From: Bathymodiolus brooksi
Taxonomy: Eukaryota > Mollusca > Bivalvia > Mytilida > Modiolidae
Assembly: GCA_963680875.1 (NCBI GenBank)
Contig: OY804579.1
Span: 24,723,804 to 24,787,803 of the forward strand
DNA: 64,000 nucleotides
Direction: 5' to 3'
Positions within the stretch are counted from its first letter, which is position 1, and each line of letters begins with the position of its first letter. Below the pieces are notes generated by a model, which worked only from the letters and a program-made list of their open reading frames with translations, did no database searches and was not told the origin of the DNA. Made by a program: the position numbers and the translations under genes. Below are positions 20,709-32,280 of this stretch, in pieces.

Positions 20709-23700
20709 ACTGAGACCAATGCACTCTATAAGTATATCTAACTGAGACCAATACACTCTATAAGTATATCTAACTGAGACCAATACACTCTATAAGTATA
20801 TCTAACTGAGACCAATACACTCTATAAGTATATCTAACTGAGACCAATACACTCTATAAGTATATCTAACTGAGACCAATACACTCTATAAGTATATCTA
20901 ACTGCGACCAATACACTCTATAAGTATATCTAACTGAGACCAATACACTCTATAAGTATATCTAACTGAGACCAATACACTCTATAAGTATATCTAACTG
21001 AGACCAATACACTCTATAAGTATATCTAACTGCGACCAATACACTCTATAAGTATATCTAACTGAGACCAATACACTCTATAAGTATACCTAACTGAGAC
21101 CAATACACTCTATAAGTATATCTAACTGAGACCAATACACTCTATAAGTATATCTAACTGAGACCAATACACTCTATAAGTATATCTAACTGAGACCAAT
21201 ACACTCTATAAGTATATCTAACTGAGACCAATACACTCTATAAGTATATCTAACTGAGACCAATACACTCTATAAGTATATCTAACTGAGACCAATACAC
21301 TCTATAAGTTTATCTAACTGCGACCAATACACTCTATAAGTATATCTAACTGAGACCAATACACTCTATAAGTATATCTAACTGAGACCAATACACTCTA
21401 TAAGTATATCTAACTGAGACCAATACACTCTATAAGTATATCTAACTGAGACCAATACACTCTATAAGTATACCTAACTGAGACCAATACACTCTATAAG
21501 TATATCTAACTGAGACCAATACACTCTATAAGTATATCTAACTGAGACCAATACACTCTATAAGTATATCTAACTGAGACCAATACACTCTATAAGTATA
21601 TCTAACTGAGACCAATACACTCTATAAGTATATCTAACTGAGACCAATACACTCTATAAGTATATCTAACTGAGACCAATACACTCTATAAGTATATCTA
21701 ACTGAGACCAATACACTCTATAAGTATATCTAACTGAGACCAATACACTCTATAAGTATATCTAACTGAGACCAATACACTCTATAAGTATATCTAACTG
21801 AGACCAATACACTCTATAAGTATATCTAACTGAGACCAATACACTCTATAAGTATATCTAACTGAGACCAATACACTCTATAAGTATATCTAACTGCGAC
21901 CAATACACTCTATAAGTATATCTAACTGAGACCAATACACTCTATAAGTATATCTAACTGAGACCAATACACTCTATAAGTATATCTAACTGAGACCAAT
22001 ACACTCTATAAGTATATCTAACTGAGACCAATACACTCTATAAGTATACCTAACTGAGACCAATACACTCTATAAGTATATCTAACTGAGACCAATACAC
22101 TCTATAAGTATATCTAACTGAGACCAATACACTCTATAAGTATATCTAACTGAGACCAATACACTCTATAAGTATATCTAACTGCGACCAATACACTCTA
22201 TAAGTATATCTAACTGAGACCAATACACTCTATAAGTATATCTAACTGCGACCAATACACTCTATAAGTATATCTAACTGAGACCAATACACTCTATAAG
22301 TATACCTAACTGAGACCAATACACTCTATAAGTATATCTAACTGAGACCAATACACTCTATAAGTATATCTAACTGAGACCAATACACTCTATAAGTATA
22401 TCTAACTGAGACCAATACACTCTATAAGTATATCTAACTGAGACCAATACACTCTATTAGTATACCTAACTGAGACCAATACACTCTATAAGTATATCTA
22501 ATTGAGACCAATACACTCTATAAGTATATCTAACTGAGACCAATACACTCTATAAGTATATCTAACTGCGACCAATACACTCTATAAGTATATCTAACTG
22601 AGACCAATACACTCTATAAGTATACCTAACTGAGACCAATACACTCTATAAGTATATCTAACTGAGACCAATACACTCTATAAGTATATCTAACTGAGAC
22701 CAATGCACTCTATAAGTATATCTAACTGAGACCAATACACTCTATAAGTATATCTAACTGAGACCAATACACTCTATAAGTATATCTAACTGAGACCAAT
22801 ACACTCTATAAGTATACCTAACTGAGACCAATACACTCTATTAGTATACCTAACTGAGACCAATACACTCTATAAGTATACCTAACTGAGACCAATACAC
22901 TCTATAAGTATATCTAACTGAGACCAATACACTCTATAAGTATACCTAACTGAGACCAATACACTCTATTAGTATACCTAACTGAGACCAATACATTCTA
23001 TAAGTATATCTACCTGAGACCAATACACTCTATAAGTATACCTAACTGAGACCAATACACTCTATAAGTATATCTAACTGAGACCAATACACTCTATAAG
23101 TATATCTAACTGAGACCAATACACTCTATAAGTATATCTAACTGAGACCAATACACTCTATAAGTATATCTAACTGAGACCAATACACTCTATAAGTATA
23201 CCTAACTGAGACCAATACACTCTATAAGTATATCTAACTGAGACTAATACACTCTATAAGTATATCTAACTGAGACCAATACACTCTATAAGTATATCTA
23301 ACTGAGACCAATACACTCTATAAGTATACCTAACTGAGACCAATACACTCTATTAGTATACCTAACTGAGACCAATACACTCTATAAGTATACCTAACTG
23401 AGACCAATACACTCTATAAGTATACATAACTGAGACCAATACACTCTATAAGTATACCTAACTGAGACCATTACACTCTATAAGTATACCTAACTGAGAC
23501 CAATACACTCTATAAGTATATCTAACTGAGACCAATACACTCTATAAGTATACCTAACTGAGACCAATACACTCTATTAGTATACCTAACTGAGACCAAT
23601 ACACTCTATAAGTATATCTAACTGAGACCAATACACTCTATAAGTATACCTAACTGAGACCAATACACTCTATAAGTATACCTAACTGAGACCAATACAC

Positions 23701-23749
23701 TCTATAAGTATACCTAACTGAGACCAATACACTCTATAAGTATACCTAA
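20709..23749. repeat. 32-bp minisatellite array (95 copies), first block
   Basis: The unit is CTGAGACCAATACACTCTA then TAAGTATATCTAA. Recurrent single-base variants are CTGCGACC, GTATACCTAA and CTATTAGTATACC; the ACC and TTAG variants become dense after about 22450, giving a visible gradient along the array. It lies wholly inside the Ly6/uPAR intron. The first unit (20709) reads AATGCACTC. No frame is open, since 32 is not divisible by three. Confidence 0.97.
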
Positions 23750-23938
23750 TAAGGGTAATAACAAAATTACCGAACTCCGAACAATCTTACAAAGGGAAAG
23801 TCAAAACTCATAATTATATAAACAGACAAAATCAGTCAACAACCGGAAAACTGTGAAAACCGTAATGACCCTGACTTGGTACAGGCATTTCTAAAGAAAT
23901 GGTGGGTTGAATCAGATTTTAAAGCGCCAAACCTCCCG
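23750..23938. mobile_element. 189-bp insertion in the 32-bp array, mussel-type dispersed repeat
   Basis: The array stops after TATACCTAA and resumes at CTGAGACC, exactly the next base of the unit. The insert contains ACCGAACTCCGAACAATC, CCCTGACTTGGTACAGGCAT, AAATGGTGGGTTGAATCAG and CCAAACCTCCC. From recall this matches a very common mytilid repeat in internally deleted form. After the junction one unit is shortened to a 16-bp duplicate (GAGACCAATACACT twice). Confidence 0.7.
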
Positions 23939-24082
23939 CTGAGACCAATACACTGAGACCAATACACTCTATAAGTATATCTAACTGCGACCAATACACT
24001 CTATAAGTATATCTAACTGAGACCAATACACTCTATAAGTATACCTAACTGAGACCAATACACTCTATAAGTATACCTAACT
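23939..24082. repeat. 32-bp minisatellite array, second block (about 4.5 copies)
   Basis: Continuation of the 20709-23749 array after the insertion, carrying the same CTGCGACC and TATACC variants, ending at ACCTAACTTCAAAG. Confidence 0.93.
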
Positions 24083-24333
24083 TCAAAGAATACTGATTGT
24101 ATCTATGTCTTATGTTCGTCAATGTTTTTTCCATCAGTGCATTTGTAAAAAAAATATTATAAAGGTTAATAATCTGAATTTTAAAAACTACATCCAATGT
24201 TCTATGGTTGTATGTTAATGTGCTAAACTTTATTAGCTACAGCGTCTCTTATCAGTACAGTATATTATTAATATGTAACTGTTTATTAGTCTCACTAATT
24301 CTGAACAATGCATATGTTTGTCAAATGATTGTC
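24083..24333. other. Intronic spacer
   Basis: AT-rich, no feature recognised. Confidence 0.5.
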
Positions 24334-24510
24334 AAGAGAAGTTTGAAGATACCAAAGGGATAATCCAAAGCCATAAATCTACAGGGCAGACAATACAATG
24401 GCCAAAAGAAAAAGGACAAACAATGATCTACAAACAATATATAGAAAACTGAAGATCGAGCAACACGAACCCCACTAAAACCGGAGGTGAACTCAGGTGC
24501 TCCGGAATAG
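24334..24510 (+). repeat. Dispersed 'DTKG' repeat, copy 2
   Basis: GAAGTTTGAAGATACCAAAG, AAGCCATAAATCTACAGGGC, ACAATGGCCAAAAGAAAAAG, AACTGAAGATCGAGCAACAC and CCCCACTAAAACCGGAGGTG. This is the same block order as the other three copies. Confidence 0.8.
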
Positions 24511-24547
24511 TCAGCAGTTTCTGCTCCGCATGCTCAAATTAGCTTCA

Positions 24548-26705
24548 GCAACACTTAACAATACATAATATGTCTGAATGTTACGCAATTATTAACAATA
24601 CATGCACTATGGCTGAATGTCAAACAACTATTAACAATAAATGGACTATGGCTGAATACTAAGCAACTATTAACAATACATGCGCAATGGCTGAATGTCA
24701 AGCAACTATTAACAATACGTGCACTATGGCTGAATGTCAAGCAACTATTAACAATGCATGCACTATGGCTGAATGTCAAGCAACTGTTAACAATACATGC
24801 ACAATGGCTGAATGTCAAGCAACTATTAACAATACATGCACTATGGCTGAATGTCAAGCAACTATTAACAATACATGCACAATGGCTGAATGTCAAGCAA
24901 CTATATTAATTTACAATACATGCACAATGGCTGAATGTCAAGCAACTATTAACAATACATGCACAATGGCTGAATGTCAAGCAACTATTAACAATACATG
25001 CACTATGGCTGAATGTCAAGCAACTATATATATTAACAATACATGCACAATGGCTGAATGTCAAGCAACTATTAACAATACATGCACAATGGCTGAATGT
25101 CAAGCAACTATTAACAATACATGCACTATGGCTGAATGTCAACCAACTATATATATTAACAATACATGCACAATTGCTGAATGTCAAGCAACTATTAACA
25201 ATACATGCACTATGGCTGAATGTCAAGCAACTATATATATTAACAATGCATGCACAATGGCTGAATGTCAAGCAACTATTAACAATACATGCACTATGGC
25301 TGAATGTCAAGCAACTATATATATTAACAATACATGCACTATGGCTGAATGTCAAGCAACTATTAACAATGCATGCACTATGGCTGAATGTCAAGCAACT
25401 ATATATATTAACAATACATGCACTATGGCTGAATGTCAAACAACTATTAACAATAAATGGACTATGGCTGAATACTAAGCAACTATTAACAATACATGCA
25501 CAATGGCTGAATGTCAAGCAACTATTAACAATACATGCACTATGGCTGAATGTCAACCAACTATATATATTAACAATACATGCACAATTGCTGAATGTCA
25601 AGCAACTATTAACAATACATGCACTATGGCTGAATGTCAAGCAACTATATATATTAACAATGCATGCACAATGGCTGAATGTCAAGCAACTATTAACAAT
25701 ACATGCACTATGGCTGAATGTCAAGCAACTATATATATTAACAATACATGCACTATGGCTGAATGTCAAGCAACTATTAACAATGCATGCACTATGGCTG
25801 AATGTCAAGCAACTATATATATTAACAATACATGCACTATGGCTGAATGTCAAACAACTATTAACAATAAATGGACTATGGCTGAATACTAAGCAACTAT
25901 TAACAATACATGCGCAATGGCTGAATGTCAAGCAACTATTAACAATACATGCACAATGGCTGAATGTCAAGCAACTATTAACAATGCATGCACTATGGCT
26001 GAATGTCAAGCAACTGTTAACAATACATGCACAATGGCTGAATGTCAAGCAACTATTAACAATACATGCACTATGGCTGAATGTCAAGCAACTATTAACA
26101 ATACATGCACTATGGCTGAATGTCAAGCAACTATATATATTAACAATACATGCACAATGGCTGAATGTCAAGCAACTATTAACAATACATACACAATGGC
26201 TGAATGTCAAGCAATTATTAACAATACATGCACTATGGCTGAATGTCAAGCAACTATATATATTAACAATACATGCACAATGGCTGAATGTCAAGCAACT
26301 ATTAACAATACATGCACTATGGCTGAATGTCAAGCAACTATATATATTAACAATACATGCACTATGGCTGAATGTCAAGCAACTATTAACAATGCATGCA
26401 CTATGGCTGAATGTCAAGCAACAATATATATTAACAATACATGCACAATGGCTGAATGTCAAGCAACTATTAACAATACATGCACTATGGCTGAATGTCA
26501 AGCAACTATATATATTAACAATACATGCACTATGGCTGAATGTCAAGCAACTATTAACAATACATGCACTAGTGCTGAATGTCAAGCAATTATTAACAAT
26601 ACATGTACTATGGCTGAAAGTAAAGGAATTCTTAACAATGCATACACTATGGCTGAATGTCAAGCAACTCTGAATACATACTATGGCCTGAAATTCAGCA
26701 TGTTT
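24548..26705. repeat. Mixed 39/45-bp minisatellite array (about 52 copies)
   Basis: The core is ATGGCTGAATGTCAAGCAAC. The 39-bp form continues TATTAACAATACATGCACT; the 45-bp form has a 6-bp TATATA expansion (TATATATATTAACAAT). Short and long forms alternate. A marked block with AATAAATGGACTATGG recurs at 24631, 25447 and 25861, and 25141-25500 equals 25555-25914, a 414-bp higher-order repeat. Both unit lengths are divisible by three, so frames of 263-585 codons stay open on both strands; these are considered spurious. The array is intronic to the Ly6/uPAR gene. Confidence 0.96.
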
Positions 26706-28243
26706 ATATAGTTAGTGAACATTATCTAATAAAATAATGAAAAGCTAGAAGTATTGTGAATAACATGTATAATATTATGTATGTTGAAGTTATTTGAACT
26801 CTTTTTATCTACTAAAAAAACGTGTTGCTCTGCAAAAAGGCTATTTTGTCAGCTTGTTTTCTATTATTATTTTAAAACATTTTCTACAAATTTGTTGGTA
26901 TTATTGATTTTTTTTTGTGCTATGAAATACAACAATGCAGGACTCAATGTAAACTCCAGTGCTCCAATGACCGCTATATATAGATACTCTAAAGACAGAT
27001 AACTAATCAAAGACATTTATTTTTCAAATAATAATGAATTCAATCATATGGCACCATTTAAGACGAAGTGTCTATTCTATAAAGCAAGACAAAATATTTG
27101 GAAACTAAGATATTTCAACTTGAAATGTGTCTATTGCTAAATGTTCATGTTGGCATTTTGATAACATTGCTGAGGTCTTTGCCTAGTAAAAAAATATGTT
27201 GTCATTTTACTCTTCAAATATTCTCGTGTGAACCGTTACTTTTATAATATGCCTTATTATTATTTCGACGAATACCTTTTATCGAAATTCAGTGAACAAT
27301 ATCAACTTCGAATAAGGTATTTATCATCAAAGCGTTGACAAATTAACTAATAATGCACACACAAAAAACAACGAGAGTACCCATATGTACTTCGAATGGC
27401 ATTAGTGGCAGTCGTCATAAAATTATAATTTTATTCGTTTCATTGTTAAGTTATGTGTAGTAGTGACAGATCACATTCCATTATCCCGCTAGACCCAAAC
27501 AATAATATTGGATTATTTCACAATGCCAATAAATAGACGAAATACATTTCTTAAAACTGTCTTGAGTGAAATATAATAGTTTAACCCCGTCACTTTTTAT
27601 TACTGAAATGTCTGTATCAATCCAGTAAAATGAGCTATCATGTTAAGATATCGATGTTTTCTTCTTCCTACGATTTTGATTCATGCATTTGATTTTGGAA
27701 TTGTTCCGACAGCGTGGTATGTTTTGCATTATATTCATATAACAATATTGCTTGATTCCATTATTTTTTCAATTCGTTCGCCATGGATCTGATTAAAATG
27801 AGAGCCAAAAGACATTTATAAATATAAGTCAATAGCCTGCAATGTCACATCAAATATCTTACTTTCAATCATTCAATGGAAGCATCAAAGTAGAATTAAA
27901 AACAATGTCGGAATAATTCCAAAATCAAATTTCAAAATAATTAAACTCATTCAAACAAATCTGATTTACGAGCGCATTTACGTATCTATCAAACAGTGGG
28001 GTGCTTTTCATCGAGACTTTCCCTATGAATAAACGTTAGAGAATGCCGACGGGGAAATCAAATATGAACAATCCAGAGAAACTGGCAACATAGGGTACAC
28101 ATCTGTTCTTGTTTGATTATTGGTCGAGAAAAACCTTTGCTACGACAAAAGTCTTTATTAGCTTTCTACGTTTTTATAACTATTATTATCCGAGGGTATC
28201 ATTCGTCAGTTGTCAGCAAGTTTATTAGATATATTTATTATTG
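26706..28243. other. Intronic AT-rich spacer with dispersed-repeat remnants
   Basis: The segment 27640-27712 (CTTCTTCCTACGATTTTGAT, GGAATTGTTCCGACAGCGTG) matches 32200-32265 and more weakly the flank of the 22-bp array at 5930. TAAACGTTAGAGAATGCCGA at about 28031 resembles 19503. No gene is recognised; a 73-codon frame at 26781 is low-complexity. Confidence 0.5.
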
Positions 28244-28730
28244 AAAATTACAATTGCTAAATAATGAAATTATTATTATTAAAGCCAAGGTTCTCCTCCC
28301 TCTGGAATACGTGACCTTAGTTGGTGTTGGCTTAGCTGATGTTGACTATCCTGTTGTCATCATTTTGGTTTCTAGCTCCTAAAGACTTATAAGTTTTGGT
28401 TTCTAGCTCCTAAAGACTTATAAGTTATTAAAGATACGCGTCGTGCACACAAATTGGATATCTACGTTTTTATTATTAGACTATGACAATTTGGTATTCC
28501 AAATGAAAACTTAGATATCAAATTTAGTGTACACAACGCGTTCCTGGAATAACCTTCATGAAGTACGTTCAAAACCGAAAGATTGGAAAGCCAAATAATA
28601 TAAAAAGTGTTTGGGAGCAATAAAACCAAAGAACCTAAACAGGATAGCCAAATCGGCTAAGGTCACTTATGCCTGAGGGAGGAGAACCTTAGTTTTGATA
28701 ATAATTACATTATTTAGGAACTGTAAATTT
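28244..28730. mobile_element. Inverted pair of the dispersed element (fold-back form, 487 bp)
   Basis: The left arm (28244-28480, plus) starts ATTACAATTGCTAAATAATG and holds CCAAGGTTCTCCTCCCTCTG. The right arm (28490-28730, minus) is its inverted partner, with CCTGAGGGAGGAGAACCTTAG and ACATTATTTAGGAACTGTAA. The terminal inverted repeats are about 58 bp. A second inverted block nearer the centre pairs ACGCGTCGTGCACACAAATT with the complement of AAATTTAGTGTACACAACGCG. The right arm carries the single-copy 25-bp unit (complement: CGTACTTCATGAAGGTTATT). A 31-bp tandem duplication (TTTTGGTTTCTAGCTCC...) lies at 28363-28424. No coding capacity. Confidence 0.8.
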
Positions 28731-29109
28731 GAACTTCGCTAAAAATGGATCACCGAGCTAAAGAAATGCTAATTATTCTAGATACAATATTTATAATAAA
28801 ACCTATTAGTTGTAAAGAAAGCCTATAGGTGTATCACTAAACAGATACAGGAAGAATCAAGACATACAAATCTTCTTTTCTCATGTAGCCGATCAATACT
28901 GGTTTGAAATATTTTCCCCATAACTCGGTAATACATCAAAATTGAAAAAAGACTGTCCACTTCTATTAGTTAATACGTCGACCATTCATAAAATGGCGCT
29001 TGCAAATATGGCTATGTCAGTAGAGTTCGAGGTTATTTTTACTTGAGTTTTATTGATGCAGAGTTGTTCATACAAAAAACGTTAATCCTCCAAACAAGTA
29101 ATTATTTTC
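28731..29109. other. Intronic spacer
   Basis: No gene or repeat recognised. Confidence 0.5.
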
Positions 29110-31100
29110 TTAATGTCAATTTATCAGTGCCCCTGGTAGTTTATTTTAATGTCAGTTTATCAGTGCCCCTGGTAGTTTATTTTAATCTTCTTTTAATGTC
29201 AGTTTATCAGTGCCCCTGGTAGTTTATTTTAATGTCAGTTTATCAGTGCCCCTTGTAGTTTATTTTAATGTCAGTTTATCAGTGCCCCTGGTAGTTTATT
29301 TTAATGTCAGTTTATCAGTGCCCCTGGTAGTTTATTTTAATGTCAGTTTATCAGTGCTCCTGGTAGTTTATCTCAATGTCAGTTTATCAGTGCTCCTGGT
29401 AGTTTATTTTAATGTCAGTCTATCAGTGGCCCTGGTAGTTTATTTTAATGTCAGTTTATCAGTGGCCCTGGTATTTTATTTTAATGTCAGTTTATCAGTG
29501 CCCCCTGGTAGTTTATTTTAATGTCAGTTTATCAGTGCCCCTGGTAGTTTATTTTAATGTCAGTTTATCAGTGCCCCTTGTAGTTTATTTTAATGTCAGT
29601 TTATCAGTGCCCCTGGTAGTTTATTTTAATGTCAGTTTATCAGTGCCCCTGGTAGTTTATTTTAATGTCAGTTTATCAGTGCTCCTGGTAGTTTATTTTA
29701 ATGTCAGTTTATCAGTGCTCCTGGTAGTTTATTTTAATGTCAGTCTATCAGTGCTCCTGGTAGTTTATTTTAATGTCAGTTTATCAGTGCCCCTGGTAGT
29801 TTATTTTAATGTCAGTTTATCAGTGCCCCTGGTAGTTTATTTTAATGTCAGTTTATCAGTGCCCCTGGTAGTTTATTTTAATGTCAGTTTATCAGTGCCC
29901 CTTGTAGTTTATTTTAATGTCAGTTTATCAGTGCTCCTGGTAGTTTATTTTAATGTCAGTTTATCAGTGCTCCTGGTAGTTTATTTTAATGTCAGTTTAT
30001 CAGTGCTCCTGGTAGTTTATTTTAATATCAGTTTATCAGTGCTCCTGGTAGTTTATTTTAATGTCAGTCTATCAGTGGCCCTGGTAGTTTATTTTAATGT
30101 CAGTTTATCAGTGGCCATGGTAGTTTATTTTAATGTCAGTTTACCGGTGGCCCTGGTAGTTTATTTTAATGTCAGTTTATCAGTGCCCCTGGTAGTTTAT
30201 TATAATGTCAGTTTATCAGTGCCCCTTGTAGTTTATTTTAATGTTTATAAGTGACCTTGGTAGTTTATTTTAATGTCAGTTTATCAGTGCCCCTGGTAGT
30301 TTATTTTAATGTCAGTTTATCAGTGCTCCTGGTAGTTTATTTTAATATCAGTTTATCAGTGCTCCTGGTAGTTTATTTTAATGTCAGTCTATCAGTGGCC
30401 CTGGTAGTTTATTTTAATGTCAGTCTATCAGTGGCCCTGGTAGTTTATTTTAATGTCAGTCTATCAGTGGCCATGGTAGTTTATTTTAATGTCAGTTTAT
30501 CAGTGGCCCTGGTATTTTATTTTAATGTCAGTTTATCAGTGCCCCCTGGTAGTTTATTTTAATGTCAGTTTATCAGTGCCCCTGGTAGTTTATTTTAATA
30601 TCAGTTTATCAGTGCCCCTGGTAGTTTATTTTAATGTCAGTTTATCAGTGGCCCTGGTAGTTTATTTTAATGTCAGTTTATCAGTGACCCTGGTAGTTTA
30701 TTTTAATGTCAGTTTATCAGTGGCCATGGTAGTTTATTTTAATGTCAGTTTACCGGTGGCCCTGGTAGTTTATTTTAATGTCAGTTTATCAGTGCCCCTG
30801 GTAGTTTATTATAATGTCAGTTTATCAGTGCCCCTGGTAGTTTATTTTAATGTTTATAAGTGACCTTGGTAGTTTATTTTAATGTCAGTTTATCAGTGCC
30901 CCTGGTAGTTTATTTTAATGTCAGTTTATCAGTGCCCCTGGTAGTTTATTTTAATGTCAGTTTATCAGTGCCCCTGGTAGTTTATTTTAATGTCAGTTTA
31001 TCAGTGGCCCTGGTAGTTTATTTTAATGTCAGTTTATCAATGCCCCTGGTAGTTTATTTTAATGTCAGTTTATCAGTGCCCCCTGGTAGTTTATTTTAAT
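29110..31100. repeat. 36-bp minisatellite array (about 55 copies)
   Basis: The unit is TTTAATGTCAGTTTATCAG then TGCCCCTGGTAGTTTAT. Variants GTGCTCC, GTGGCCC, GTGGCCATGG and TTACCGGTGG mark copies, and a block including ATGTTTATAAGTGACCTTGG recurs at about 30240 and 30850 (roughly 609-bp higher-order repeat). Both ends carry TTATTTTAATCTTCTTTTAA (29180 and 31089), so part of the flank was copied with the array. The period keeps frames of 79-268 codons open on the plus strand, not regarded as genes. Intronic to the Ly6/uPAR gene. Confidence 0.96.
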
Positions 31101-31478
31101 CTTCTTTTAATAGTTGTTCAAATTGTTATTTGCTTGTTTGGTTTTTGTATTGTATTTGTATAACAATTCTTGATTCATAAATCTTATTTATTGAAATAAA
31201 TCCTTGCTTTCTTCATATTAAATGGAGAGTAGATAGTTATTATTATTTGTTGATATCTTGTTACAAACAATTGTAAGTCTGCATCTATTAATGCATTACA
31301 TTTTTTTTTGTAGTAAGGTTAATTTTTTGCAGTATCAACTATTGTCATATTAATATTTATTAACTATTTACTCTATCAAGTACCGCTGTGAGCTACTTCT
31401 AACACCCATTACAGCCATTACAATACATTTATTATATTCACACACAAAGTGCCTAGAAATATAGGAAATGATAGGCGT
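31101..31478. other. Intronic AT-rich spacer
   Basis: No feature recognised. Confidence 0.5.
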
Positions 31479-31640
31479 GAGAAGAGTTTGAAGATACCAA
31501 AGGGGTAATCAGAATCTGTAAATCGAAGAAGGACAGACAACACAATGGCCAAAAGGAAATGGACAAACAGAACAAACAACGATTTACAAAACATTACACA
31601 TAAACCAAAGATCGAGTAAAAACCGGGGTTGACATCCTAT
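31479..31640 (+). repeat. Dispersed 'DTKG' repeat, copy 3
   Basis: GAAGAGTTTGAAGATACCAA, GGGGTAATCAGAATCTGTAA, ATCGAAGAAGGACAGACAAC, ACAATGGCCAAAAGGAAATG and CAAAGATCGAGTAAAAACCG, in the same order as copies 1, 2 and 4. It lies just upstream of the terminal Ly6/uPAR exon. Confidence 0.82.
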
Positions 31641-31737
31641 ATACTGACGATCACCATAATGATACCATATGTTGAGCGTTGATATGGAGAGGAAACTACA
31701 TTGTATAATAAACATATTTTTTTTTTTCTCTTTTCAG

Positions 31738-31940
31738 GTCAGATTATAAAATTTGCTAGAGCATGTTCAACAGTTTCTCAAGATAGCAAAAATACAAAAG
31801 GTTGCTTGCCAATAAATAAAAATAATGTAACAGTGTGCTACGACATTTGCTTCACAGATGGATGTAACTTAGCAACAAAGACTTCTATCAGCATCGCTGT
31901 ACTAGCAATCGTTGCAATGGTGCTTTGCTTTGTATTATGA
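31738..31940 (+). CDS. Ly6/uPAR (three-finger) GPI-anchored protein, terminal exon
   Basis: The exon starts after TTTTCAG (31731-31737) with GT completing the glycine codon and ends with TGA at 31938-31940 (67 codons plus two bases). Translation: QIIKFARACSTVSQD, KNTKGCLPINKNN, TVCYDICFTDGCN, then LATKTS and a hydrophobic tail SIAVLAIVAMVLCFVL. It contributes cysteines 6-10. The closing Cys-Asn (DGCN) is the hallmark end of the LU domain. The roughly 17-residue hydrophobic C-terminus directly after a small-residue linker fits a GPI-attachment signal; a single-pass anchor is less likely because nothing follows the hydrophobic stretch. Together the two exons encode about 114 residues without the signal peptide. 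Ligand and cell role cannot be deduced. Confidence 0.9.
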
Positions 31941-31985
31941 TGTAGGATATCTCATCTCTGTAGTTTTGCATATAAAACTAAAATG

Positions 31986-31991
31986 AATAAA
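31986..31991 (+). promoter_or_regulatory. Candidate polyadenylation signal of the Ly6/uPAR gene
   Basis: AATAAA, 46 bp after the stop codon, on the coding strand. A second hexamer lies near 32112. Confidence 0.5.
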
Positions 31992-31999
31992 CTTGTAGA

Positions 32000-32154
32000 G
32001 ACAAAAAAACATAAATTGCATGGATCTCCCATTGTTATTGATCTATAACAGATTCGTGCACATACATACAAAAGATATTTCAATTAAATACTTGTTTAGA
32101 TAATATTCGACAATAAAATTAAGGAATATGCAAATCGCAGCTAGGAAAGTGATC
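32000..32154. other. Ly6/uPAR downstream flank
   Basis: Sequence following the candidate polyadenylation site. Nothing further recognised. Confidence 0.4.
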
Positions 32155-32280
32155 TGTCATGTATTTGTGTGTTAGACGTCATGTATTTGTGTGTTAAGAG
32201 TATCGATTTTGCCTCTTTCTACGATTTAGATATTTGATATTAGAATTGTTTCGACAGTGTTGTAATCTTTGTTTTCCATT
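32155..32280 (+). repeat. Dispersed repeat carrying two copies of the 22-bp unit
   Basis: GTCATGTATTTGTGTGTTAG occurs twice (32158 and 32180), followed by ATCGATTTTGCCTCTTTCTA and GAATTGTTTCGACAGTG. The right flank corresponds to that of the 22-bp array (5921-5960) and to 27640-27712, which lacks the 22-bp units. It looks like a low-copy relative of the site that expanded at 5331-5920. Confidence 0.7.

Larger units (their letters stand above)
20484..31737 (+). other. 11.25-kb phase-1 intron of the Ly6/uPAR gene
   Basis: Begins GTAAAT and ends TTTTTTTTTCTCTTTTCAG. Both flanking exon ends are phase 1, and joining G|GT gives a glycine codon that continues the same frame. About 65% of the intron is tandem repeat: 32-bp, 39/45-bp and 36-bp arrays. 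It also holds two copies of the DTKG dispersed repeat and an inverted pair of the dispersed element. Confidence 0.8.

Noticed and set aside
24555..26711. Several long frames on both strands (up to 585 codons)
   Set aside because: All follow the 39/45-bp array, which lies within an intron of the Ly6/uPAR gene.
29210..31099. Frames of 79-268 codons with repeated VVYFNVSLSV
   Set aside because: Artefact of the 36-bp period.
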